A stretch of 37,540 nucleotides of DNA from Sphingomonadales bacterium (GTDB taxonomy: Bacteria > Pseudomonadota > Alphaproteobacteria > Sphingomonadales > Sphingomonadaceae), in contig JAGWPW010000075.1 of assembly GCA_028870315.1 (NCBI GenBank), forward strand, positions 1 to 37,540. Reading direction: 5' to 3'. The position numbers and the translations under genes were made by a program. How positions within the stretch are numbered: position 1 is the first letter of the stretch; every line of letters begins with the position of its first letter. Of the stretch, positions 10,619 to 18,089 are shown piece by piece. The notes beneath the pieces are model-generated. The model saw only the letters and a program-made list of their open reading frames with translations. It was not told the origin of the DNA and ran no database searches.

Positions 10619-11641
10619 CTATCCGAAATCCTCGGTATCGATCGTCCGGCGCATGGCTTGGGCATAGCGGTGGCCGGCGACGGTCTGCTGGTTGATCACC
10701 GCATCGATCCGCTCGACCACCGGCGGCGGCGGGCACCAGCCGCCGCGCGCGCGGTTCTCGGCAAGATGGGCAAGGCTGGTGGTGCCGGGAATGACATGGA
10801 CATGGTCCCCGCGCGACAGCACCCAGCCGAGCGACAACTGCGCCGGCGTCACCCCTTCTTCGGCGGCGATCCGCGCGAAAGCCTGGGCCAGCGCGCGGTT
10901 GCGCGGCCAGTTCTCCGCGGAAAACCGCGGCTGGGTATAGCGGATGTCGTCGGGGCGCAGCACCGCCCGGTCGTCGAGCCCGCCCGCGAGCACCCCGCGC
11001 GCCAGCGGCGAGAAGGCGACAAGCGCCACGCCCAGCTCGCGCGTCGCCTCCAGCACCGCGATCTCGACATTGCGCGTCCATGGCGAATATTCGGTCTGCA
11101 TCGCCGCGATCGGATGGGCGGCATGCGCGCGGCGCAGTGTCTCGGCGCTCATCTCGGACAGGCCGATCGCGCCGATCTTGCCCGCCGCGACCAGTTCGCC
11201 CATCGCGCCCACCGATTCCTCGATCGGCACCGCGAAATCGCGGCGGTGGAGATAATAGAGGTCGATGTGGTCGGTGCCGAGCCGGCCGAGGCTCTGCTCG
11301 ACCTCGCTGCGGATCGTCTCGGGGCGGCAGTCGGTGCGGCGCTTTGCCCCGTCGATGACGATGCCGAGCTTGGAGGCGAGGAAGAAATCGCGGCGGCGCC
11401 CTTGCAGCGCCGTGCCGATCAGCTCCTCGTTGCGCCCGGCCCCATAGAGCCGGGCGGTGTCGAGATGGTCATAGCCAAGATCGAGCGCTGCGCGCAGCAC
11501 CCGCGCCGCATCCTCGGGCGCGGGCGGCACGCCATAGCCATGAGTCAGCCCCATGCAGCCGAGCCCGATGGGATCGAGCGCCCGGCCGGCGAGCTGCCGC
11601 CTGGCCGCGCCGGCGTGATCGCGATGCACGGTTTCCTCCAT
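10619..11641 (-). CDS. Aldo/keto reductase
   Basis: 340-residue NADPH-dependent carbonyl reductase with a TIM-barrel fold. The catalytic tetrad is complete: D61 and Y66 in LDTARLYG, K91 in ASKLG, H132 in YYLHRRD. The NADP-binding VIPGTT segment occurs near the C-terminus. It resembles the YajO / aryl-alcohol dehydrogenase-like branch and is a paralogue of the second aldo/keto reductase at 25056-26054 (both share GCMG near the start and the E-Y-S-x-W-T-R segment). It begins 18 bases after the malate synthase stop, so it probably shares that transcript. The ATG at 11641 lacks a strong ribosome-binding site. The physiological aldehyde or ketone is unknown. Confidence 0.9.
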   Translation of the reverse strand: MEETVHRDHAGAARRQLAGRALDPIGLGCMGLTHGYGVPPAPEDAARVLRAALDLGYDHLDTARLYGAGRNEELIGTALQGRRRDFFLASKLGIVIDGAKRRTDCRPETIRSEVEQSLGRLGTDHIDLYYLHRRDFAVPIEESVGAMGELVAAGKIGAIGLSEMSAETLRRAHAAHPIAAMQTEYSPWTRNVEIAVLEATRELGVALVAFSPLARGVLAGGLDDRAVLRPDDIRYTQPRFSAENWPRNRALAQAFARIAAEEGVTPAQLSLGWVLSRGDHVHVIPGTTSLAHLAENRARGGWCPPPPVVERIDAVINQQTVAGHRYAQAMRRTIDTEDFG

Positions 11642-11659
11642 GATGGGCCGCCGGCCCGC

Positions 11660-13828
11660 TTATCGCGCCTTCTGCTTCAACCGCCAGGCGTGGAGCAGCG
11701 GCTCGGTATAGCCGTTGGGCTGTTCGGTCCCCTTGAACACCAGATCGCAGGCCGCCTGAAAGGCGAAGCTTTCGTCCCAGCGCCCCGCCATCGGCTGGTA
11801 GCGCGGATCGCCGGCATTCTGGGCATCGACCTTCGCCGCCATGCGCCGCAGCGAATCCATCACCGCCTCGCGCGTGCACACGCCATGCAGCAGCCAGTTC
11901 GCCATGTGCTGCGAGGAGATGCGCAGCGTCGCGCGGTCTTCCATCAGTCCGATGTCGTTGATGTCGGGCACCTTCGAGCAGCCGATGCCCTGGTCGATCC
12001 AGCGCACGACATAGCCGAGCAGCCCTTGCGCATTGTTGTCGAGTTCCTCGCGCACCTCCTGCGGCGAAAAGTTCATCCCCGTCGCCAGTGGCACCGCGAG
12101 CAGCGCATCGAGCCCGGGAACCGCCCCCGCTGCCAGCCGCTGCTGGACGTCGAACACCGCCACCGCGTGATAATGCAGCGCATGCAGCGTCGCCGCCGTC
12201 GGCGAGGGCACCCAGGCGGTGTTGGCGCCGCTTTGCGGATGGCCGATCTTCTCGGCCATCATCGCCGCCATGCGGTCGGGCGCGGCCCACATCCCCTTGC
12301 CGATCTGCGCCCTGCCCGAAAGCCCGTGCGCAAGCCCGATGAGGACATTGCGCTGCTCATAGGCGGCGATCCATGGGCTGCCCTTCATCGCCGCCTTGCG
12401 GATCATCGGCCCGGCGCGCATCGAGGTGTGGATCTCATCGCCCGTCCGGTCGAGAAAGCCGGTGTTGATGAAGACGATGCGCTCCTTCACCGCGGCGATG
12501 CAGGCCGAAAGATTGGCGCTGGTCCGCCGCTCCTCGTCCATCACCCCGACCTTCACCGTATGGCGCGGCAGCGCCAGCAGATCCTCGACCGCGTCGAACA
12601 GATCATTGGTGAAGGCGCATTCCTGTGGCCCGTGCATCTTGGGCTTGACGATGTAGATCGAACCATTTTCGCCGCGGTTCGGGCGGCTGTTGCGATAGCG
12701 GCCGAGGCCTTCGACGTCGTGCGCGCCGATCGCGCTGGTGATCACCGCATCCATGATGCCTTCGGGCACCTCGCCGCCGTCGGCAAGGCGGATCGCCGGA
12801 CTGGTCATGAGATGGCCGACATTGCGCACGAACAGCAGGCTGCGGCCGGGCAGCCGGAAGCTCTCGCCGTCGCGCCGCTGCCATTCGCGATCGGGCGCGA
12901 GCGCGCGGCGCACGGTCTCGCCGCGCTTCTCGAAGCTGTCGCTGAGATCGCCGCGGATCACCCCCAGCCAGTTGCGATAGGCGGCAAGCTTGTCCGCGGC
13001 ATCGACCGCGGCGACCGAATCCTCGAGATCGACGATCGTCGTCAGCGCCGATTCGAGGATAATGTCGGCGATGCCGGCATTGTCGCCCGCGCCGACCGGG
13101 TGGTGGCGGTCGAGCACCAGCTCGATATGGAGATCGTGGTGCCGGAACAGCAGCCCGCCTTCACGCCGGCCGACGAAATGATCGGGTTCGGCAAGCTCGG
13201 GAACACCCTCGCCGTCCCAGCCCGCCCAGGTGCCCGTCGCCAGCGGCAGCACGCGGTCGAGAAAGGCGCGCCCCTCGCGGATCACCGCGGCGCCGCGCTG
13301 CGTGTCATAGCCGCCCGCCCGTGCCGGCGGCGCATCGAGCGCATCGGTGCCGTACCAGGCATCGTACAGGCTGCCCCAGCGCGCGTTGGCGGCGTTGAGC
13401 AGGAAGCGCGCGTTGAGCACCGGCACCACCAGTTGCGGTCCGGCCATGCTCGCGATCTCGGCATCGACCGCGCTTGTGGCGATGGTGAAAGGCGCGGGTT
13501 CGGGGACAAGATAGCCGATCTCGGTGAGGAAGCCGCGATAGGCCTCGGCATCCCAGGGTTGGCCGGCGCGCGCCGCCAGCCAGCCGTCGATCGCGGCCTG
13601 AAGCGCGTCGCGCCGTTCGAGCAGCGCGCGATTGCGCGGCGCAAGGCGGGCGAGCAGCACGGCAAGGCCCGACCAGAACGCCGGGACATCGCGACCGAGC
13701 GGCGCCAGCACCTCTTCTTCGAGAAACGCGGCCAGCGCCGCATCGATCTTCAGACCCGCACGCTCGATCATCATATCGGTTTTCCATCTCCAGGCACGGC
13801 CCGGCCCTTCGCGCAGTGCGAAAGCCAT
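11660..13828 (-). CDS. glcB: Malate synthase G
   Basis: 722-residue malate synthase, which condenses glyoxylate and acetyl-CoA to malate in the glyoxylate shunt. Length matches isoform G (about 723 in E. coli). Recognisable stretches include TIVDLEDSVAAVDA in the barrel, RTGDEIHTSMRAGPM, and the C-terminal DINDIGLMEDRATLR block carrying the catalytic Asp. Start: the ATG at 13828 has CGGAGA seven bases upstream, but the family N-terminus (IERAGLKIDAAL) begins about 19 codons later, where ATGATG at 13774 has only a distant GGAG. I keep the longer form because of the ribosome-binding site; the shorter one is a real alternative. No isocitrate lyase is nearby. Confidence 0.93.
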   Translation of the reverse strand: MAFALREGPGRAWRWKTDMMIERAGLKIDAALAAFLEEEVLAPLGRDVPAFWSGLAVLLARLAPRNRALLERRDALQAAIDGWLAARAGQPWDAEAYRGFLTEIGYLVPEPAPFTIATSAVDAEIASMAGPQLVVPVLNARFLLNAANARWGSLYDAWYGTDALDAPPARAGGYDTQRGAAVIREGRAFLDRVLPLATGTWAGWDGEGVPELAEPDHFVGRREGGLLFRHHDLHIELVLDRHHPVGAGDNAGIADIILESALTTIVDLEDSVAAVDAADKLAAYRNWLGVIRGDLSDSFEKRGETVRRALAPDREWQRRDGESFRLPGRSLLFVRNVGHLMTSPAIRLADGGEVPEGIMDAVITSAIGAHDVEGLGRYRNSRPNRGENGSIYIVKPKMHGPQECAFTNDLFDAVEDLLALPRHTVKVGVMDEERRTSANLSACIAAVKERIVFINTGFLDRTGDEIHTSMRAGPMIRKAAMKGSPWIAAYEQRNVLIGLAHGLSGRAQIGKGMWAAPDRMAAMMAEKIGHPQSGANTAWVPSPTAATLHALHYHAVAVFDVQQRLAAGAVPGLDALLAVPLATGMNFSPQEVREELDNNAQGLLGYVVRWIDQGIGCSKVPDINDIGLMEDRATLRISSQHMANWLLHGVCTREAVMDSLRRMAAKVDAQNAGDPRYQPMAGRWDESFAFQAACDLVFKGTEQPNGYTEPLLHAWRLKQKAR

Positions 13829-14045
13829 GGCAAGATCTCCGGGGAGAGAGAGCGCGCGCGCCTATGGCGCAAGCCCGGCCGATTGGCAACGGCGCAGCGC
13901 CGCCGCCGCGCAGGGATACACCTGCCGGCTGGTCGTCCCGTTTGCGCACACTCGCCGCCGATCATGGTTAACGCGCCATTTGCCATCTTGCCCGGGAGAG
14001 GCAGAGGGCTAGGATGGACGAAAGAAAGCCGGAGAGAGCAGCCCG

Positions 14046-14282
14046 ATGTTTGCAAGGATTGGCCGCCTGTTCCTGATAAAGACCCGCCCCGAGGCGTTCA
14101 TGGTCATCTATGCGCTGGCAACCGGCGCGGCTGAACGCGGCAAGGTCTATCTCGATCTTTACCCCGGCGTCGGCGGCAAGCTGCTCTTCGCCGCCTGCAT
14201 GGGCACGGTGGTGATGGCCGGGGCAAAGATCATCGACTGCATCGGCCATGAAAAGCGGCTGGCCACGGCCAAGCCCGAATAA
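14046..14282 (+). CDS. Small conserved-looking hypothetical membrane protein
   Basis: 78 residues, starting MFARIGRLFLIKTRPEAF. A hydrophobic stretch at about residues 43-66 (KLLFAACMGTVVMAGAKII) could form one membrane helix; the tail is basic then acidic. A GGAGAG ribosome-binding site lies nine bases before the ATG, base composition matches neighbouring genes, and no equally good alternative frame exists, so I regard it as a real gene. I do not recognise a named family. It is divergent from malate synthase (217-base gap) and convergent with the tmRNA gene. Function is unknown. Confidence 0.65.
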   Translation: MFARIGRLFLIKTRPEAFMVIYALATGAAERGKVYLDLYPGVGGKLLFAACMGTVVMAGAKIIDCIGHEKRLATAKPE

Positions 14283-14329
14283 CGCGCAGCCGGCTGTCCG
14301 GACGCCGGCACCGGACGCATATCCGGGCC

Positions 14330-14660
14330 AAAAGTGGGGTGGTTCTGTTGCCCGGCCCACCCCCCGCCGCTGGAATCGCTTCTGTTGCCCGGTGCGCCCG
14401 ACCGCGCTGCAGTGTTGTAACGTCAGGGCGTTAGCCCCTAAAATTACGCAACCAGAGCAAGTGCTTCGTTGTCGTTGGCACTTGTGGGTTTTGAGCCTTT
14501 AACGGGTTACTCAGCCCGGGTGAAAACAACGCTTTTGAACACACGTCGATCCTGGTTCGGCCCCGTCATCATTGCCGCATACGCCACAATGGTGGTGGAG
14601 CCGCCGGGTACTGCCCCCGGGTCCGCTGCGCCTATTGCACGCCGCAGTTTATCACCATAG
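14330..14660 (-). ncRNA. ssrA: Circularly permuted two-piece tmRNA (alpha-type ssrA)
   Basis: Transfer-messenger RNA rescues stalled ribosomes and adds a degradation tag. On the minus strand the acceptor piece comes first, ending CGGCTCCACCA at 14603-14593. Its T-arm is a CCGGG/CCCGG stem around a seven-base loop GGCAGTA. A 28-base spacer (14592-14565) follows, then the coding piece from GGGGCCG at 14564-14558. GGGGCCG pairs with CGGCTCC as a 7-bp acceptor stem with one G-U pair, which fixes both junctions. The coding piece contains the tag ORF at 14479-14444 and closes with a GGGGTGG/CCACCCC hairpin near 14336-14363. The gene explains almost all of the otherwise gene-free stretch 14283-14787. 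Outer ends are approximate to about 10-15 bases. Confidence 0.93.
14444..14479 (-). other. tmRNA tag-peptide reading frame
   Basis: Twelve codons reading ANDNEALALVA then TAA. The AND start is characteristic of tmRNA tags and the hydrophobic end is what ClpXP and related proteases recognise. The tag ends in VA rather than the frequent AA. On the ribosome an alanine from charged tmRNA precedes these residues. Confidence 0.92.
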
Positions 14661-14681
14661 CCGGCCGAAGCCGGCAGGCCG

Positions 14682-14710
14682 GATATAGGGGCTGCACGAT
14701 CAAAAGAAAA
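14682..14710 (-). promoter_or_regulatory. Possible tmRNA promoter
   Basis: On the minus strand TATATC (14687-14682) lies 17 bases after TTTTCT (14710-14705), just upstream of the tmRNA acceptor piece. The -10 match is fair and the -35 poor, and the -35 falls inside the T-rich end of the preceding terminator. Offered as a candidate only. Confidence 0.3.
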
Positions 14711-14748
14711 GGGCGCGCAAGGGGATCAGCCCCTGCGCGCATCTTTTT
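14701..14748. terminator. Bidirectional intrinsic terminator after mscL
   Basis: GCGCGCA pairs with TGCGCGC and GGGG with CCCC around the loop ATCAG (14713-14740, one bulged A). The plus strand continues ATCTTTTTC and the minus strand CCCTTTTCTTTT, so both strands have a T-run. It ends mscL transcription before the tmRNA gene. Confidence 0.8.
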
Positions 14749-14787
14749 CAGCGTCCGCGGCCAGCCTCGGGCCCAAAGGACGCGGTT

Positions 14788-15216
14788 TCAGCGGGCCTTC
14801 AGACTGTCGCGGATTTCCGCCAGCAGCTCGACCTCGGTCGGCCCCGAGGGCGCGGGTGCGGGCCGGGGCATCAGCCTGTTCGCCTGCTTGACGATCAGGA
14901 AGATGACGAAGCCGAGGATGACGAAATTGATCACCGCGTTGATGAAGCTGCCATAGCCGAGCATCGCCACACCCGCCTTCTTCAAGGCGGCGTAATCGGT
15001 GGGCGAGCCGGTGTATTTCGCCGGGATCGGCCCCAGAAGGATGAATTTGCTGGAAAAATCCATGCCGCCGGTGGCAAGGCCGATGACCGGCATGATGATG
15101 TCGTCGGTCAGCGATGCGACGATCTTGCCGAAAGCGGCGCCGATGATCACCCCGACCGCGAGATCGAGCACATTGCCGCGCGCGATGAAGGCGCGAAATT
15201 CACTCGCCATGCCCAT
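14788..15216 (-). CDS. mscL: Large-conductance mechanosensitive channel MscL
   Basis: 142-residue inner-membrane channel that opens under membrane tension to release solutes during osmotic downshock; it acts as a pentamer. The N-terminal FRAFIARGNVLDLAVGVIIG segment with the gate-region AAFGKIV, the periplasmic loop, the second helix (FINAVINFVILGFVIFLIV) and the cytoplasmic helix ELLAEIRDSL are all present. The ATG at 15216 follows AGGAGAGGGG at a suitable distance and gives MGMASEF; the ATG at 15210 is the alternative. The frame remains open another 43 codons upstream without family similarity. An intrinsic terminator follows the stop at once. Divergent from the LemA gene. Confidence 0.95.
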   Translation of the reverse strand: MGMASEFRAFIARGNVLDLAVGVIIGAAFGKIVASLTDDIIMPVIGLATGGMDFSSKFILLGPIPAKYTGSPTDYAALKKAGVAMLGYGSFINAVINFVILGFVIFLIVKQANRLMPRPAPAPSGPTEVELLAEIRDSLKAR

Positions 15217-15410
15217 ATGCAGACCCCTCTCCTGTCGATCCGCGCGCAGTCTGACACAGAGCCGATCGTCTCGCAAACGCTTGTCAATTCCGCCGCGATC
15301 GGGCGCACGCGTCATTTCGGCCTGACGCGCCCTTGAACGCGCCAAGCCGGCTGCTATCTACGGCCCGCAAGAGGCTCCGGCCCCGCCGGCGCAAGCGAAG
15401 GGAAAATTCC

Positions 15411-16043
15411 ATGCGATCGGATCGCGACCTGCGGCCCGTTGTTCGCCGCGCCGGGGCTTTCGCGCTGGCCACGGCTGCCGCCGCGAGCCTTTCGGGCTGC
15501 GGGGTCAACGCCGTGCCGACCGAACAGGAAAACGCCAAGGCGCGCTGGGCCGACGTTCAGGCCGCCTTCCAGGAACGCGCCAATCTGATCCCCAACCTCG
15601 CCGCGGTCGCCAAGGGCGCGGCCACCCAGGAAAAGGCGATCCTCGTCGGCGTGACCGAGGCGCGGGCCAAGGCGACCAGCGTGCAGATCACCGCCGACGA
15701 CCTGACCGATCCTGCCAAGATGAAGGCCTTCCAGGATGCGCAGAACCGGCTTTCGCAATCGCTGGGCGGGCTCGGGCGGCTGCTCGCCAACCGCGAAGCC
15801 TATCCGGAGCTGAAAAGCATCGACAATTACGTGATGCTGCAAAGCCAGCTCGAAGGCCAGGAAAACCGGGTGCGCATCGCCATTCGCGATTACAACAATG
15901 CCGTGCAGCAATATAACACGACGATCCGCACCTTCCCCGCGATCGTCGCGGCGCGGGTGATCTATTCCGCCCAGCCGATGGTCCCTTATGAGGCGGTCAC
16001 CGCCAATGCCGAGGTTGCGCCCAGCCTCGAAGGCAAGCTCTGA
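15411..16043 (+). CDS. LemA family lipoprotein
   Basis: 210-residue membrane-anchored protein. The N-terminus is basic, then hydrophobic, ending in a lipobox LSGC with the acylated Cys at position 30, so the mature protein should be a lipoprotein facing the periplasm. The body contains the helical LemA signature: RWADVQAAFQERANLIPNL, then KAFQDAQNRLSQSLGGL and the VRIAIRDYNNAVQQYNTTIRTFP block. The family has a coiled helical bundle and no agreed biochemical function. The ATG at 15411 is chosen over an in-frame ATG at 15333 because it follows GAAGGGAA and gives a proper signal sequence. The downstream TPM gene starts two bases after its stop, making an operon. Confidence 0.9.
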   Translation: MRSDRDLRPVVRRAGAFALATAAAASLSGCGVNAVPTEQENAKARWADVQAAFQERANLIPNLAAVAKGAATQEKAILVGVTEARAKATSVQITADDLTDPAKMKAFQDAQNRLSQSLGGLGRLLANREAYPELKSIDNYVMLQSQLEGQENRVRIAIRDYNNAVQQYNTTIRTFPAIVAARVIYSAQPMVPYEAVTANAEVAPSLEGKL

Positions 16044-16044
16044 G

Positions 16045-16842
16045 GTGAGCAGCGCGCGGCGCATGCTTGCCGCGCTGGCGGCGCTCCTCGCGCTGCTGAG
16101 CCTGGCCGTGCCCGCCGCCGCGCAGAGCTTTCCGCCGCTCACCGGCCGGGTCGTCGATGCCGCGCATGTCCTGCCCGCCGACGAAGTCGCCCGGCTCGAC
16201 CAGCAGCTCGCGGCGCTGCAAAGCCAATCGCAGCGCCAGCTGGTGGTCGCCACCATTCCCGATCTCCAGGGCTATGACATCGAGGATTATGGCTATCGCC
16301 TCGGCCGCGCCTGGGGGATCGGCAGCAAGGCGAAGAACGACGGCATCATCCTCATCGTCGCCCCGCATGAGCGCAAGGTGCGGATCGAGGTCGGCTATGG
16401 CCTCGAAGGGGTGATCACCGACGGGCTGTCGGCGCTCATCATCCACAACGTCATGCTGCCGCGCTTTCGCGACGGCGACCTTGCCGGCGGGGTCGAGGCG
16501 GGCGCCGATGCGCTGATGAAGCAGCTCTCGCTGCCCGAGGACCAGGCAAGGCAGATCGCCGCCTCGGCCAGGCCCGTCGCGGGACCGCGCACGCAGATCG
16601 GCCCGGCGATCCTGTGGCTGGGCTTCATCTTCCTGTTCTTCATCCTGCCCGTCATGCGCCGGATGCGCGGCGGCGGCAGCACCTATGGCGGCGGCTGGGG
16701 GCCGGTGATGATGTGGGGGGCAATGAACGCGCTCGGCGGCCGTTCCGAAGGCGGCTGGGGCGGCGGCGGCTTTGGTGATGGCGGCGGTTTTTCGGGCGGG
16801 GGCGGCAGCTTCGGCGGCGGCGGCGCCTCGGGGAGCTGGTAG
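16045..16842 (+). CDS. TPM domain-containing membrane protein (YgcG-type)
   Basis: 265 residues. An N-terminal signal sequence (LAALLALLSLAVPAAAQS) is followed by a TPM domain (formerly DUF477) at about residues 30-155, with VVDAAHVLPADEVARLDQQL at its start and GYGLEGVITDG in the middle. A single membrane helix (LWLGFIFLFFILPVM) and a long Gly/Ser-rich tail follow. The domain is extracytoplasmic; homologues are implicated in membrane-protein quality control but no catalytic role is settled for this type. A GTG at 16045, two bases after the lemA-type stop, is my start choice; the ATG at 16063 is an alternative that still leaves a signal peptide. Its stop codon is followed one base later by the second TPM gene. 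Confidence 0.88.
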   Translation: MSSARRMLAALAALLALLSLAVPAAAQSFPPLTGRVVDAAHVLPADEVARLDQQLAALQSQSQRQLVVATIPDLQGYDIEDYGYRLGRAWGIGSKAKNDGIILIVAPHERKVRIEVGYGLEGVITDGLSALIIHNVMLPRFRDGDLAGGVEAGADALMKQLSLPEDQARQIAASARPVAGPRTQIGPAILWLGFIFLFFILPVMRRMRGGGSTYGGGWGPVMMWGAMNALGGRSEGGWGGGGFGDGGGFSGGGGSFGGGGASGSW

Positions 16843-16843
16843 G

Positions 16844-17524
16844 ATGGCGCGATTCGACCTCACCGAACCCGATCGCAAGCGCATCGCCGACGCCGTCGCC
16901 GCGGCCGAGGCGCATACCTCGGGCGAAATCGTCACCGTGCTCGCCACCAGTTCGGACAGCTATGAAGACGTCGCGCTGCTGTGGTCGGCGCTGGTCGCGC
17001 TGCTGGCGCTCGCCGCGTTGAGCTATGCGCCGCATTTCTACCTGCGGCTGATCGACCAGCTGACCCAGTCCTGGGACACGCATTGGCACGCGGGCTCGCT
17101 GTTCGCGCTCGCGACTTTCGTTGCCACGCTCAAATTCCTCGGCAGCTGGCTTATCCTGCAATGGCGGGCGCTGCGGCTGGCGCTCACCCCCGGCGCGCTC
17201 AAACATGCACGGGTGCGCGCCCGCGCCATCGCCTGCTACCACCTCGGCGCCGAAAAACGCACCAGCGCCGGCACCGGTGTGCTCGTCTATCTCTCGCGCG
17301 CCGAACGCCGCGCCGAAATCGTCACCGATCCCGCAGTCACCGCCGCCATACCCCCGGTGGAATGGGGCAAGGCGATGCACGCCATGGTCAGCCATATCGG
17401 CGATGGCCGCGTCGCCGACGGCATGATCGAGGCGATCGGCCAGATCGGCGCCATCCTCGCCTGCCACTTCCCGCGCGAGAGCCACGACGTCAACGAGCTT
17501 CCCGACCGGGTGATCGAAGTCTGA
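16844..17524 (+). CDS. TPM domain-containing protein, second paralogue
   Basis: 226 residues, distinct from its upstream neighbour: it begins directly with the DRKRIADAVAAAEAHTSGEIVTV stretch typical of short TPM proteins and has no signal peptide. Two hydrophobic segments (about residues 44-63 and 82-104) split the domain. The second half contains the ALKHARVRARAIACYHLGAEKRTSAGTGVLVYLS block. The ATG at 16844 follows GGGAG and sits one base after the previous stop. The order LemA - TPM - TPM is a familiar bacterial arrangement and suggests a joint envelope function; no biochemical activity can be assigned. A Nudix hydrolase gene starts immediately afterwards. Confidence 0.85.
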   Translation: MARFDLTEPDRKRIADAVAAAEAHTSGEIVTVLATSSDSYEDVALLWSALVALLALAALSYAPHFYLRLIDQLTQSWDTHWHAGSLFALATFVATLKFLGSWLILQWRALRLALTPGALKHARVRARAIACYHLGAEKRTSAGTGVLVYLSRAERRAEIVTDPAVTAAIPPVEWGKAMHAMVSHIGDGRVADGMIEAIGQIGAILACHFPRESHDVNELPDRVIEV

Positions 17525-17525
17525 A

Positions 17526-18056
17526 ATGACCAGCGATGCTGAGGAAGTGGTCTGGCAAGGCCGCTTCATCACCACCAGAAAGCGCGGCCGCTGGGAATAT
17601 GTCAGCCGCGCGCGCAACATCCGCGCCGCGGTGATCCTTGCCATCGACGAGGACGGCCAGGTTCTCCTCGTCGAGCAATTCCGGGTGCCGCTGGGACGGC
17701 CGTGCATCGAACTTCCCGCCGGCCTCATCGGCGACGAGACACAAGACGAGGACGCCGAAACCGCCGCCGCGCGCGAACTCGAAGAAGAAACCGGCTACCG
17801 CGCCGCGCGCTTCGAGACGCTCGGCGAATTCTGGTCGTCACCCGGCATGGTCAGCGAAAGCTTCACCCTGTTGCGCGCGCATGGGCTGACCATGGTCCAC
17901 GAAGGCGGCGGGGTGGAAGGCGAGAACATCACCGTCCACCGCGTGCCGCTGGGCCGAGTGCCGGCGTTTGTCGCCGGGCGACGGGCGCTTGGCGACGCGA
18001 TCGACGTCAAGATCCTGCTGCTGCTGGCGCAGGGTTTCCTGGAAGAACGGAAATGA
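17526..18056 (+). CDS. Nudix hydrolase, ADP-ribose pyrophosphatase-like
   Basis: 176-residue cytoplasmic pyrophosphohydrolase. The Nudix box GX5EX7REUXEEXGU is complete, running from G69 (GDETQDE) through REL and EEETG to G90, preceded by ELPAGLI as in NudF-type ADP-sugar hydrolases. These cleave ADP-ribose and related nucleoside diphosphate sugars using divalent metals bound by the box glutamates. The internal SSPGMVSESF segment is also characteristic of that subgroup. It starts one base after the second TPM gene ends, so it belongs to the LemA-TPM transcript. ADP-ribose is the most likely substrate by family; other nucleotide sugars cannot be excluded. The convergent valine operon ends 33 bases downstream. 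Confidence 0.88.
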   Translation: MTSDAEEVVWQGRFITTRKRGRWEYVSRARNIRAAVILAIDEDGQVLLVEQFRVPLGRPCIELPAGLIGDETQDEDAETAAARELEEETGYRAARFETLGEFWSSPGMVSESFTLLRAHGLTMVHEGGGVEGENITVHRVPLGRVPAFVAGRRALGDAIDVKILLLLAQGFLEERK

Positions 18057-18089
18057 TCGAGCGATCAGGGCCCCCATCACTCCCGTTTT

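Noticed and set aside
13829..14045. Divergent gap between malate synthase and the small membrane protein
   Set aside because: No clear promoter hexamers or operator dyad could be singled out.
10658..14134. 1158-codon plus-strand frame opposite the aldo/keto reductase and malate synthase
   Set aside because: Arg/His/Asp-rich composition is the mirror of GC-rich coding on the other strand, where two families with full motifs are found.
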